A stretch of DNA of 64,000 nt from Peromyscus leucopus (lineage: Eukaryota; Chordata; Mammalia; Rodentia; Cricetidae): positions 113,570,829 through 113,634,828 of the forward strand of contig NC_051063.1 in the NCBI RefSeq assembly GCF_004664715.2, read 5' to 3'. Position numbers and translations under genes: made by a program. The notes below the pieces were generated by a model. It was given only the letters and a program-made list of their open reading frames with translations, ran no database searches and was not told the origin of the DNA. This document shows, in pieces, positions 1 to 11,541 of this stretch. The number at the start of each line of letters is the position of its first letter. Within the stretch, counting starts at the first letter, position 1.

Positions 1-473
1 CTTCCAGATAACCAGTCTTAAAGCCATTTTCAACTCCACTTACTCCTGCATGTCAGCAATATCTTCCCCTCTGTCCTTTGCTTTGTGTATTCCAGCATAT
101 GTTCATTACCTTTGTTCACACAATGGTCACCCTCTTTCCTCCTCCTCCAGCTTCCTCAGTGCAGAACACCCCAATCACCTTTCAAGTTGTTTCTTCAAGA
201 TGTTTCTACCAGTTCCATCTGTCACTTTGACCCTCTGACAACGTGGAGGGATGAGAAAAATCTTAAGCCATGAAGGAATAACTGAAATTTGTCTCTGCCC
301 TAACTGGTGGTTCAAAGATAATCATCATCACTCTATCCCTGTTTCTTTCAAAGGGGACATGCTGCTCCTTACTATTCAAGATGATCCTTGAATGCAGAAA
401 ATCATTTCAACTGGAGAGTGGAGAGCAGGACATTTTGTCAGTTAAACACTTTGTTAAATACTTCTCTAAAGAT
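1..473. other. Anonymous intronic sequence
   Basis: Two overlapping 62-codon frames at 50-273 lie in pyrimidine-rich DNA (runs of ctcctcctcc) and look fortuitous. No repeat family is recognised. Confidence 0.4.
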
Positions 474-590
474 GTTTAGATGTGGTAAAACAAAGTGGCT
501 TTGGAGCCAGATATAGATTTCTTCTTCTCTCTTTGCTGGTCATATGACTTTAGATAGACTTAGCCTTTCTGTAATGTAGAAGCAAACACT
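474..590 (+). repeat. MIR SINE fragment
   Basis: The core gtggctttggagccaga is followed by a degenerate ctgtgtgacctt...gttt section, matching the tRNA-derived and central parts of MIR. Confidence 0.5.
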
Positions 591-821
591 AGATTCCCAC
601 AACAGTGTTGGAATCTTAGGACAGGACTACTTGGATGTAATATTGTCCCTTCAATTCTGTTGTTCTCTAATGACTCTAAACATAATCCTTATGCTGTGAG
701 TTTTAAATGACCAAACTAAATGGAATGCATGGAAAATAGCAGGTTCTGGCCATTGTGTCTTATTTAAATACTTCCAATGGATACTCTTGGTCATTATAAA
801 CTATATCTCACTAATTAGTTT

Positions 822-925
822 ATTCAACCAATATTTATTAACTACCTATTATGTACCAAGTTCTAGTCAGGACACTGGAATATATATACCAACAAAATCC
901 ATAAGCATCTTTAAGAACCACACTG
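822..925 (-). repeat. L2 LINE 3'-end fragment
   Basis: The sequence ccaatatttattaactacc, tatgtaccaagttctag and the following ggaatatata...accaacaaaa is the reverse complement of the L2 3' end. Confidence 0.5.
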
Positions 926-1284
926 CATCCCATTAGAATGAACTTGTTTCTGTTTTTCACAATGAGCTCATTTCTATTTACTTTGCATTTTTTTCCAGAA
1001 CCTCAAAGTTCCTTAAACATAAAAACAAAATTGAGAAATGTATCCAATATTATATTGGAAGGCAATAATCCACTGTTCTTATAAGCCAGAAAATACACAT
1101 CTGTCTCTGTACTAGGTGTTTCACCTTATTTTTATTCCTTAAAACTACTGTGAGGCAAAAAAACATACAGACTGACAAACTGGATCACCAAACCCTTGGG
1201 TGTCTCTTTAGGGAAGCTACAGAGCAACTAAGCCAGATCCACATAGATGCTTGAAGCCCTGTTGGTTTATGATTTAAAAAGTAG

Positions 1285-1394
1285 TTTGAGGCCAGCCTGG
1301 CCTACAAAGTGAGTTCCAGGAAAGGCGCAAAGCTACACGGAGAAACCCTGTCTTGAAAAACCAAAAATAATAATAATAATAAAATAAAATAAAA
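1285..1394 (+). mobile_element. 5'-truncated B1 SINE
   Basis: Only the second half of B1 is present (gaggccagcctggcctac ... agaaaccctgtct), followed by an AAT/AAAAT-rich tail. It is flanked by the 10-bp direct repeat taaaaagtag at 1275-1284 and 1395-1404, the expected target-site duplication. A 73-codon minus-strand frame here is an artefact of the repeat. Confidence 0.85.
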
Positions 1395-1870
1395 TAAAAA
1401 GTAGAATATACAATGGTATACATGGGAGAGGATTTAGTACTTTTTGGTGCAACTTTGTGTTCACAGTGAATGGCCCCAAGTTCTCTCAATGGCATAATAA
1501 AACTTTAGAGCACAGACAAGAAGGGATGCTGGCTTTTTCAACCATCACCTTTAAATGCTTTCAATTAATGCCCTAATCTCTGCAGGTGAGAAACTGTAGA
1601 TGAGGCAATCCATCTGCAGTTAGTAATCACTCCACTTCACTATCTTGGACTCCTGGCCAGGCAAGGCAATTAAGAGTGTGCCCCTGCTGCTAGTAAGACT
1701 CAGTGATTCTTGCTGCTGCTCACTTGCTGGGACAAGCATAGACCAGTGTGGAAAAAACAGAGCCACGTTAAAGAGCCCTACTCTCCTCCTTGCTGATCTT
1801 TAGGCCTGACTTTGGTGCTGACTACTGAAGACATACTGCTACTATAAAATTGTTTTGCTAAGAGTCAATG

Positions 1871-1995
1871 CCCAGTGGGATGTGGGGTGGCTTGGGAAAG
1901 AGGGCTGGGGAGTAGGAGGAGGGAGGAGGGGGGGGTCTGTGAATAGCATGTGGAATGAGTAGAAAATTTCTTAATAAAGAAAAAAAATAAAATAA
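1871..1995 (+). mobile_element. Very short L1 3'-end insertion
   Basis: A G-rich L1 3'-UTR segment (gggctggggagtaggagg...) leads into taataaag and an A-rich tail. It is flanked by a perfect 11-bp target-site duplication, aagagtcaatg, at 1860-1870 and 1996-2006. Only about 120 bases of the element were inserted. Confidence 0.85.
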
Positions 1996-2055
1996 AAGAG
2001 TCAATGTCTATGGTAGACATTGGTAAAGGGTGTTTTCAGAATCAGAGGCTTGATT

Positions 2056-2535
2056 ATTAGAAAAGTTGGGTATTTATTTTAAACTTACTTTTGACAGTTT
2101 CATACGTGCATAATAAGACATTCTAGTTACATCCATTCCCCTCCCCTCTCTTATCTTCCTCCCACCCCTTATGAGCCTCTCTGGTACCACCAAGTCCCAG
2201 TTCCACTTTCATGTCTTTTGTATTGGTGTGTTTTCACTTTAGGACCCAAAGGTTTTAAGCAGAGCTCCCAGATGAGGATGGGTGTAGGCTGTCCATTGGA
2301 GCATGGGTAACTCACCATTGGCTACATCACTAATGACTTCCCCTTCCCCAGGACTCCTCAGATGCCAAGAGCTCCAATGAAAGGGGCTTGGGCCTCAGAA
2401 TTCTGCCTCCATCTAGGTCTGAATATTGAGACTGAGTCTTGAGCAGGCCCTATGTGGATAACAGCAGCTGCTGTGAGTTCATGAGTGCTATACCCATGCC
2501 ATGTCTATAAGACAGCATTCCATGCCCTTGCCATC
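2056..2535 (-). mobile_element. Older rodent L1 3'-UTR fragment (Lx type)
   Basis: The + strand reads like the reverse complement of an Lx-type 3' UTR: tttgacagtttcatacgtgc, then ttccactttcatgtctttt, ccattggagcatgggtaactc and gctgtgagttcatgagtgc. Divergence is moderate and no coding sequence is retained. Confidence 0.55.
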
Positions 2536-2904
2536 TGAAGTTTGGTAAGTCATAAGGTTATGACATGTCAATCATTTCCTTTCAACAAATGAACTCCAAG
2601 AAGAAAGCTGGAATTGGAGGAAAGCCCAAGAGAAAAATCTTGCCACCTTTCATCAACCTTTCTCAATATGGAAGAAATGTGAAAGTTCCAGAACGTTTTA
2701 TATATATTGTATTATACATGGGAATATCGGGAATCCAGCAAATCCATGATCCAGACATAGACTAATTGACAATGTGCTCCCATGTATGGAGCTCACTAAA
2801 TGAGCCTTGTCTGCATAAAAACATGCCTAGAAAAGAATGTGAGTGCATCTGTACAACTGCTACTGGAAAATAGCACTGGACTACTTCATGTGTACAGGAC
2901 ACAG

Positions 2905-3118
2905 TTCTATTTAGATCATGGAACTAACACACAAATACTGATTACAGTCCTGTGTGGTGGGCATGGTTGCTACTATCTTTACCTTTATCTTGCTATAATT
3001 AAATTAAAATATAGAGCAGACAGGGTATATGCCCCATATCACACAGCCCATGAGACAGGCTGAGGTATGAGGGAGACAGTCTGATTCCAGAGTTGGGTCC
3101 AAGCCGGGGTTTACTAAA
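2905..3118 (-). repeat. MIR SINE fragment
   Basis: Reverse-complement MIR landmarks are visible: gccccatatcacacagcccatg followed by agtctgattccagag. Three short overlapping frames here are not genes. Confidence 0.55.
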
Positions 3119-3264
3119 GTTCTGTGTAAAGTCCACACTGCTGAAAAAGTGTCCTCTCCAATCAAGCACACAGAAGGATGAAGGCTGCTGTCCTCCTTCT
3201 TGTAAGACAGTTTGGCACAGTATAGAACACAATGAAGCATGGTAAGGTAAGGAGACTGAGTTCC

Positions 3265-3390
3265 TAGACAGCTGTTGACTATGTTATTCTGTGTATGTCT
3301 CTTAACACCTGGGTGAGTCTGTTGAAAAGCTAATATGCAGTCGTCAGAAGACTGTTGTGAGGGTTAGATGAAGTGATCATGGAAGAGGGG
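3265..3390 (+). repeat. MIR SINE 3'-part
   Basis: The phrase gactgttgtgagggttagatgaagtgat matches the MIR segment after the 'tgtaaaatgggg' region, and the preceding cttaacacctgggtgagtctgttg is degenerate core. Confidence 0.45.
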
Positions 3391-4353
3391 TATAAATCCC
3401 ATCTCACAAAATAGAAACATAAGGGAGGTTTGATTTTCTACCAGAGAGGTTGTGCATGGTTCTAGAGAATAGTCCTGGAGAGTAGAAAACCAGTGTTCAT
3501 CCATGGCTGGCCAAGAGTCAGTGTTAACTATTCAATGTGACTGTCAACTAGAAAAAGAGGCCCACCACTCTCAAAGTTCTGCCAACTTTCCACCATTAAA
3601 GGACTATCAATCTCCCTGCCCAACAAGTCCATGACTAGAATTTTGAGGTAAGGTCCTGCATCCTAAGCCCTCACTCAAATCAATCTAATGTTAATCAGAG
3701 GACGCTAGGGATCCCTTCCTCTGGAGCTGGGGGGTACAGGCACCTGTCCAGCTGCTCTATTGTTCTTATCTATACTCTTTCCAGTTAAGTCAGAAGGATA
3801 GAGAAAAGGCCCTAGGAGAGTTTGAATCCTAAGAATGAAGAGTCAAGGCTAGATCTGCTGCTTGTTCAGCTGTAAACAAGCAGTGCCAGTTTCTAAACCC
3901 AGTTTTCTCTTCATCACAATGCAGAGATAAACAGCTGCTAAAGACCAAATTAGTTCAGGGAATTTGTGGTGGGCTGTCTGAGGACACTTAAGTAACACAG
4001 AAGCTGAGAACTGAAGGATGAGTAGAAACTGCCCCAGACAGAGGGAGGGAGGACGTTAGAGAGCTTTGGGGACTGAAGAGGCAGAGATGAGTAGAAGAGG
4101 TGTGGCATCTGAGAAGGAAGGCATGTTAGAGTAGCAAGATTAAAATGTGCTCAAACATTATCACCAGCTATGCAAATGCAGATGAATTTCAGTTTCTTCT
4201 TAGTTTTCTTCAAGCTCTGCTCATTCTTCCAGACCTAGTATACTACATTTCTGGGGTTGGTACTCTTAAGCATAGATTCCTTGCTGAATTTTGTCAACAT
4301 GAGCCTGTAAATTTGTCACTCATTTAGAGACAAGTGAGGATAGTAAAACTTAT
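3391..4353. other. Anonymous intronic sequence
   Basis: This is unique-looking sequence with purine-rich stretches near 4030-4130 and a 60-codon frame at 4145-4327 that has no recognisable similarity. Confidence 0.4.
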
Positions 4354-4366
4354 GAATTATAGGCCA

Positions 4367-4696
4367 CACTGCACACAAGATAGAGTTGTTTAGCTTCGTC
4401 TATTTGAGGGGCCCCCAGCAGTGGGATCAGGATCTATCCCTGGTGCATGATCTGGCTTTCTGGAGCCCATTATGGTGAGATGCCTTGCTCAGCCTTGATA
4501 AGGAGGGGGAGGGGCTTGATCCTGCCTCAACTGAATGTACCAGGCTTTGCTGACTTCCAGTGCTTTAAGCTTTCAGAGGAGGGGATAAGGACTGGGGCAG
4601 AGGGTGCTGGGGGTGGGGGGAGTGGGAGGAGGGATGAGAGGGGGAATCTGTGATTAGTATATAAAATGAATAAGAATATTTCTTAAATAAAAAAAA
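4367..4696 (+). mobile_element. Cricetid L1 3'-end insertion
   Basis: About 330 bases of L1 3' terminus are present: ggtgcatgatctggctttctggagccc, then gccttgctcagccttga, then a G-rich tract and taaaatgaataagaat with an A-tail. A 13-bp direct repeat with one mismatch (gaattatag followed by gcca or acca) at 4354-4366 and 4697-4709 marks the insertion. The 68-codon frame at 4447-4653 is L1 3'-UTR and not a gene. Confidence 0.85.
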
Positions 4697-4709
4697 GAAT
4701 TATAGACCA

Positions 4710-5889
4710 AAAGTTTGACTTCAACCAAATAGTTACAAAAGATAGTATAGTAAGATTTTGGATAAAGCAACTACATTGTTGACAGTGGCTAAAAATACAA
4801 ACCTCCAAGGAATTCGGATAAGCTGAGGGCATTCCACACAAGGTTCAGTAGCCTTCAAACAGCCCTGGCACTGAAGGGTTTTGAATTGTCAGCTAAGCAC
4901 ATGCAGCTGGTAGCATCCTGTCAATGCCTGCAGGTGCACAGAGAGTGCCAATTCAGTCAGAGAGAGGCTTTGGAGGAAGGAGGAAGCATGTTCCGAAGCA
5001 AATCCATTGTGAAACCAAGTCCAGCACTGCAATGTCCTTTTGCTGAACTCAGGGGGAACGAAGCTGGTTCTTCATAGGAACAAGGAAACTTTTTGACTTT
5101 GTCCTCTATGTGTCAATGTATCTCAGCCCCAAAGTTTGACTTGTTTTTCAAAGTCAGGTTTCAAAAAACATCTATACTACCCAAACTAGGAAACAAACAG
5201 CATTGAGTTGGGGGTTTCAGGTGTAAGCGTCTGATTCATTTCCCATGCACATGGCTTCTTAGCACTTTAAGTGATTTGTTTCATGCTGAGATTGTCTCAT
5301 GAATAAAAATGTTACAGAAAATTAAGTTTTATTGATTCTTGGGCATTTTGTTAGATATCAAGCTCAGCATGGATGTAATAATTTTTTTCAATGTTGGTTA
5401 CAAAATTTAGGACCTAAAAAAGTACTGGCACAAATGAATGGTCAGCTAAGAAGTAGAACGTGAGTAACCTGAGGTATTGATTGCTTGCATCCTTCTGACT
5501 TTCCTGTAATACTAAGGTTGCTCCCTTTATATCACATTTTCTCCTGTACCACAGGCTAGACCATGACATCTCATGCCTTTTACCAGTACCCAAAGGTACA
5601 TGGCATCAAATATGATAAGAACCTAAACTATTACGATGTTTTACATCTCCCAGCCAAAATTTTCCATCAGATCATATCCAAGTGTCCTGGCTCCATTTAT
5701 GACTTTCTTTTACTTGTTCAACATCTAGAAATTGACTCTAAATTTCACAACCCTTGTCTATAGTATGGCTAGAGCGTACCACACAAAATGCCACAGAGTA
5801 TGTTTGTTGACAATCTTTGTCTTTCACAATGTGCAGTACAAACTCAGTGTGGACTTTTCTCCAAGAGTTCAAATTCTAGCAGGAGTGAA
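4710..5889. other. Anonymous intronic sequence
   Basis: Short frames at 4886-5077, 5563-5763 and 5732-5914 show no signature, codon bias or splice context that would make them credible. No repeat is identified. Confidence 0.4.
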
Positions 5890-6060
5890 GAGGTCACTTG
5901 AGCAGGTGGGTTGAACTTGGCCTCAAATGCTGACTCAGTCATTCATAAGCAATGGGACCCTTGACAAACCCTTTATCTTTGCAACCTTGGCCCACTTTCT
6001 CTTCTGTAAATAGGATCGATCATTCCCATCTTTCAGGACAAACTGTTAGTGGAACTTAAC
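5890..6060 (+). repeat. MIR SINE fragment
   Basis: The segment gggacccttgacaaaccctt...cccactttctcttctgtaaata tracks the MIR core, ending in a degenerate gttagtggaacttaac. Confidence 0.5.
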
Positions 6061-6299
6061 AACGCCACTAATTTTTCTTCCTTACTGCTTTATGAAATGA
6101 TAACTCTTTCTCATATACAGAATTCATTAAAATACCTTGTTGATCTTTGAAACTCTTAGCGTATGATACATATACAGGGACAATATGTAAGATTTTAAAT
6201 CTCTTAAAGTGATTCTGTCTCCCACCATCCTTATCTCTTTATGTTTCTTTGGTATATATTAGTTCTTTGTTTTCCTCTGGGATCCACATGAGCCTTGTT

Positions 6300-6425
6300 A
6301 TTCCTATTCAATATCCTGTTCAAAGCCTGAGGCCTGGAGAGGGAAACTGACTTGTTCAACTTACTCAGCTAGCTTGTAGCAGGTCTGGGTATAATCCCAA
6401 GTTCCAGACAATTTACCTTTCTATC
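6300..6425 (-). repeat. MIR SINE fragment
   Basis: Reverse MIR landmarks are present: gagagggaaactgacttgttcaac followed by cagctagcttgtagcaggtctggg. Confidence 0.5.
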
Positions 6426-6879
6426 ATCACTCCTGAGTTTGGGGAGTACTAATGTCATATAAGTTACTAAGACTTGGTATTTTTAAGTTAAAGTTCTTAA
6501 CGTTTAGGATAGGCCTGGCAAACAAAAGATGTTAAGTGAATTGTAGATGAGTGGATATGTGCTTTATTTGGAAGCATCCATGGTTAGCACCAAGTCCTGT
6601 GTAGAGAACCTAAGGGTTTTCCAGTAAATATAGGACCAAAAGTTTTAGTGCCACATAAGCAACCTCACAGATCGAGGATAAACTTCACTGAGCTGAGTCT
6701 ACCTCCTTGATTGCACTGGAAATCAATTTCCTCTAGCTTTCCCAAATATCTATTTCCTTTTCTTTTCCCATAGCTCCTCCTGCTATTGTGGCTTACAAAT
6801 TCATCAGCCAGATGCATTAAATTTTCCAAGTTATTGAGACTTACATCATGAAAACCACAGAAACCTGGAAGGATTTCCA

Positions 6880-6908
6880 AAACTAAACTAAACTAAACTA
6901 AACTAAAA
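6880..6908. repeat. (CTAAA)n microsatellite
   Basis: About five and a half direct copies of the 5-mer aacta are present. Confidence 0.9.
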
Positions 6909-7644
6909 GCCTTCTTCAATGTCATCTCCATCCTCCTCTTTCTATACTCTCTTGGCTAGCTGTAATCCTGATGCCTTGGGGAGTCTCTTCACTCACTTAT
7001 GAGATTCAAAAGACTCAACAGTGATCTCCCTTAAAGAGTGATGCCTAGTGGGTCTGTCAGTCATTTATGTCAACAGGAAATTTGGCTGTTGCCGGACAGC
7101 ATATGGGCCCATATGACTCCAGTACTGTGTGCTTGCCTGAGGTCAGGCAGGAATGTCGCCTGCAAGCAGAAGATGCTGTCAGATTCATATTGCTGAGCTA
7201 AAGGACTTCATCCAAAAGTCAGCACGAGGCCTTGTGAATCATTCTCAGCTGGCTCATTAGCATCAATTTGTGGCAGGCAGAACTTAAGCATTTTGTCATG
7301 TTCTACAAGTACACATCTCATATAACAAATTTTTAGAGTTTAAGATCTTGGACATGTTTTTGTTTCTCATTCTCCAGGACTCTCCAAACTAATATTACAT
7401 AAAAGACAATGCTAGTCAATGTTATTCCAACGCTCTTTGCAATCACTAGAGTTACAGGATCTTAAAAAAATAAAAAACAAAATAAGTGGACCATGAAAGT
7501 GAACTGTGTTTTACTTCATCTCATTATCAAACTCTTGAATCCACATCAAATAATCAATCAGTCTTAAGTCCTTTCTAAGCTTGTATTATCTGGAAAACTC
7601 TCATCCACAAGAATTCTCAGAGTTGATTGTGATTCCCTAATACA
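6909..7644. other. Anonymous intronic sequence
   Basis: The sequence is complex and non-repetitive, including a comparatively GC-balanced part at 7020-7270 (gttgccggacagcatatggg, gaatgtcgcctgcaagcag) that matches no repeat I know. Confidence 0.4.
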
Positions 7645-7855
7645 GTAGAAATGCCTTGGCCCTTTAATACTGTTCCTCATGTTGTGGTGACGTCCAACCA
7701 TAAAATTACTTTTGATACTACTTCATACTTTGATACTGTTATGAATCATAATATAAATATTGGATATGTAGGATATCTGATATGTGACCCCCGAGAAAGG
7801 GTTGTTCGATAACCCCAAAGGGGTCATGACCCACACATTATGAACTGCTGTCATA
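7645..7855. mobile_element. URR1-type hAT-Charlie DNA transposon (non-autonomous)
   Basis: Diagnostic segments occur in order: ccctttaatactgttcctcatgttgtggtga, aaccataaaattac, tgttatgaatcataat, ggatatctgatatgtgaccccc and ccaaaggggtcatgaccca. The right end, cattatgaactgctg, is a decayed terminal inverted repeat (gagaaccactg in the family). The element encodes nothing. The 98-codon minus frame at 7723-8019 starts downstream and runs into it by chance. Confidence 0.85.
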
Positions 7856-9779
7856 ATACAATAAAAACTACACCTATGGTGTTTACCTACTTGCATCCAA
7901 GAAGCGTGGTTAGTAGTGAGCAGAAGATGAAAGCCAAGGCACTTATCCCTGTGCTTTTCCTTTAACAGAGGTGCAGCTCCTATCACTCTCAGCTTGATGA
8001 ACAGTCTTCTAAAGTCCATGTGGTTTGTTCAGGCCCCTGCTCCTGGCTTTGACCCTCCACTTTAGGAGTAAGAGTTTTATTGATATTGGGATTAGTATCT
8101 AGCTTTTCTTTTTGCCTTGTGTTTGTTTCTTAGTTCTTCCACAGATTGTGTGATTTAACCAGTCTAAATATTCGCTGATTTCCAGCACGAACAATGGCTC
8201 CTCTTCCCTTGCTTATCCCTTACTGATTACTCAACAAAACTTTCATTTGTCATTCCCAAACTAGTATGTGAAACAATAAATATGAGCCAGACACATTTGG
8301 TCCAAATTCTACCTGTATCTGTTGGCATAAATAACCATGCTTGAGGCTCATTTGTAAACACAATGCTATAACTCATTTTGTAAGATTGTTATGGGGATTA
8401 AATGAGAATGTGAATGTATGAAAGTTCCTACTACACAGTTCCCAACAAAGTTCTGTAAGTTCTCAGATCTCTGGTCTTTAAACTCGTGATAGAATGCCTT
8501 AAATCCAGCCATTCTACCTTCAGTTTATTTCTTCATGAAAGGTTTTCTAATTCATAAACAGATAGCTCAATTAGTGACATAGGCCCTTCTAAAAATAACT
8601 TTCCTTATCTTTTCTCCAGCTTATGCTATGAGCTTTATAAAAGATTCTTGCCTACTTAAATGATCTCATGATTCATTCACACTATAGTCTCCAGGTATTC
8701 GGAATGTACCAGGTCACTTTGCACCTCTGAAACATCATTTCATGACTGGCATCACCTTGCTTTCTATATCTGGTTTCATTTCAATAAACTCCACAAGAAT
8801 CAGAACTTTACTTGCTATTAATTATCTTCAACATATGCATGTGTATGTGTGTGCACACACAGTGTGTGAATATGTGTAGGTATTTCAAAAGAAAAAGGGA
8901 AAATTACTTATTAAGTGAGAAAAGGACAAAATTAGAAATAGTGCTGGCTGTGGTTTTGATCTTCAAACTGAAACTGATGGTGAAATACTCTAAGTACAAG
9001 TAAGTATTAAGGGAGGTGGATGTCACAACTCTGCACATAAGTGCTCAACCTTATAGAGGTAGCACTTTGCCCCAGCAAGTACATCTGGAGGTGATGTTAA
9101 AAGAGTATTTGGGATGTACTGTGACAGTTAAGAGAATTCAGAGGAGACCCAAACATGGTATCCAGCCCTCAGATGACTTAGCCAAATAGAGAAATACTGA
9201 TCAGGAAAAAATGAGCACAGAAATTCAAAATATTAAATAAGAAAATAAGATGAAATTGATGTTGGTCAATGTATTAAGTGCCAGAACATGGGAAGAACAT
9301 GTCATAGCTGGAAATAACTATGAACAAGAACATCAGTCCCCTGAACTTCACCATACAATGAGTGATGGCTCACTACTACCCACAGCTTTTACACCAAACT
9401 GCATATAAAATGCATCATTGTTAATATTAAGAACAGAAGAAAGTATAACCTAAGAGTGCTACTTTCTTTTGAAAAGTAGCTAACTTTATAAATGTTTGAC
9501 ATCAAAGGCATATGACTGAGTTATGAGAAAGATGTTTATATATAAAAATCTCATTCCTTTCATGTATGAATTTACATAGGATAGAGCCCTGAGTTCAACC
9601 TACATAATGTTATAGGCTCTAGGGAAATGAAGATGAATAGCTCTTGCTCTTAAATAGAAGTATGAAATGCTAAACAAATATTAAGAAGAATTGTCAAGGT
9701 ACATATGGTCAAAGGATGAAGCCAGTGTACATCATTTCACAGCTGGAAAGATAACTACTGGTCTGGATTTGTCAGGGGT
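7856..9779. other. Anonymous intronic sequence with one MIR remnant
   Basis: At 8338-8460, gtaagattgttatggggattaaatgagaat matches the MIR 3' half on the plus strand. A short alternating tg/ca stretch lies at 8834-8876. The rest is unclassified AT-rich DNA, and the 63-codon frame at 8812-9003 looks random. Confidence 0.45.
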
Positions 9780-10145
9780 ATGTGGTGGTTTGGCTTACAG
9801 TTTTAATCCCTGGTCTTCTGCTCCATTGCACTGAGTCTGAGGCAAGACAAAAGGTCATTTGGTGAGAGAATAATGGAAGGAATGGCTCCCTCCATGGTGG
9901 AAAAGAAGCAGAGAGAAAGAGAGAGAGGAGAAGAGCAGCAGAGAACTTTGTCCTTCTTTTGCTTCTCTCTTGGCCCACAGTCTATTGGATAGAGCCACCC
10001 ACATTCAGAATCTTCCCTTCAGTCACTGTCCCACATACCAATCATCTCTGAAAACACCTCCATGGACACAGATGGAAGTTAGACCTTTTATTTTCCTAAG
10101 TGTCTCTCGATCCAATCAACAGAACAATCTAGATCAATCACCACA
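9780..10145 (-). mobile_element. Rodent MaLR-type LTR
   Basis: Read on the plus strand it has the reverse-complement MaLR layout: ggcttacagttttaatccctgg, gaggcaagacaaaaggtcat, a purine-rich agagagaaagagagaga stretch, tattggatagagccacccac and a terminal tcaatcaccaca. No internal retroviral sequence is joined to it. Two frames of about 65 codons inside it are not genes. Confidence 0.65.
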
Positions 10146-10300
10146 GGCTGCCATGACAAAATAACACAGTGGGTGGCTCAAAGGGGAGAAATGTTATCTT
10201 CCCTCACATTTCTGGAGACTTGGAGTCTAAAGTCAAGGTGGCATGGTCAGAAGTTCTACTTTCCTCTGAGGTTCTCCACCTTGGTTTTCAGGTGAGTAAC
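10146..10300 (-). mobile_element. Fragment of a second old LTR, probably MaLR/MLT type
   Basis: The sequence ggctgccatgacaaaataac, gggtggctcaaa, atttctggagacttggagtc and taaagtcaaggtggcatgg is a motif series shared by old mammalian MaLR-like LTRs. It abuts the previous LTR exactly at its terminal caca. Family assignment is uncertain. Confidence 0.45.
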
Positions 10301-11035
10301 CATAGATGTATCATTCTTCTAACTCATTTTCAAACTTTTCCTTCTAATATATACATGCACATATACATATATGTATATACACATTCACATACTCATATAA
10401 ATGAGTGTAATAATTGCACAAAATCATAGTCATCTCAGCTTTTCAAGCATTAATGTAAGCCTAGGAATTGTCGCCATGAGATTGGATTCTCCAGAAGAGC
10501 TGCCAGCTAAAGTCGTGCTGGGATCAAGAAAAATGGGCCTTGGTGGTTCGTGTTACTGGAGTTGTATCCATGCCAGTGGATGTCCACACACTCGAGAAGA
10601 GAATTTGACATTGCTGCTGCCACTATTATAGCAATGGCGGCCACCGATTCTACTGTTTTGGGATTACCATTTCATAATTGCTTACTATAGCTAGCACAGT
10701 GGAGACCCTGGCAACAAAAGTAGCTACCACAGTTAGTTAATCTTCCATTCTATTGGGCATGATAAATTTAATTCAATAGTTATATACATCTCAATTGGCT
10801 TTGAAAATTATAAATTTATAAACTCAAGCTCCAGTTGCTTTTGGGATACTATCTTACAAGGACTCCAATGTACAGTATGGCTTGTTAAGGAAGGGAATGG
10901 CTCAGTTGCCTTTAGCCTACTGGCTGTGGGTGAAATAGGACCTCTGTGGGTCTTTTCTGTGTTGAGCACACAGATTGTAAGCCCAGTGCCACTTTGAGAT
11001 CTTTGGCAGCACTTAACTCTGCAGATCACACACGA
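10301..11035. other. Anonymous block
   Basis: An AT-rich alternating stretch (10345-10385) is followed by an unusually GC-balanced segment at 10440-10740 that contains several CpGs (ttgtcgccatgag, gtcgtgctggg, cactcgagaag, ggcggccaccgattc). I recognise neither a repeat nor a gene in it. The 76-codon frame 10401-10631 has no known similarity. Confidence 0.4.
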
Positions 11036-11432
11036 CTGAGCCTGTATGATAATGAGTATTCAGAGACGGGTAATGCCTGGGGTCACTCACCAACCTAAGA
11101 CAGAGCACCTGTGTGGCCTGGGCAGGCATCTCCATGATGGGTAAGGTGACCTGCTGACGTCCCACGCAACCCAAGTCAGAAACTCATTTTTTAATAAAAG
11201 GAGGACCTGTAGGTCCCTGGCTTCGGTTTTGGGTAACTGTTGCCTTGTTTGCAGACCTTGAGCCTGATATCCTCCCTATGCTAATCCTTGTTTGTGTATC
11301 CTGAATAATGGGTGTTAACAGCTTAGATGCAAGGTTGTAAAACATCAGTAGTGAACTTCTGCCCGCCGGGGTTCTCCCATTGTGCTGTAAGCCTGTATTA
11401 AAGACCTCCTCCCTCCTTCAATAAATGACATT
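11036..11432 (+). mobile_element. Candidate solo LTR, family not identified
   Basis: This is a roughly 400-base, GC-balanced block that contrasts with its surroundings. It includes ttaataaaaggaggacctg (possible TATA region) and, near the 3' end, attaaagacctcc and tcaataaatgacattccgca (polyadenylation signal placed as in an LTR). I cannot confirm its boundaries or a target duplication. It could also be another middle-repetitive element. Confidence 0.4.
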
Positions 11433-11445
11433 CCGCATTTAAAAT

Positions 11446-11541
11446 TAAATATATATATATACATATTTATTTATGTATATATTTATATATATTATATAAA
11501 TATTTCTATATATATGTAATATATATTACATATATACATAC
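11446..11541. repeat. AT-rich low-complexity tract
   Basis: Imperfect alternating TA with ttta and tgta interruptions, directly after the candidate LTR. Confidence 0.85.
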
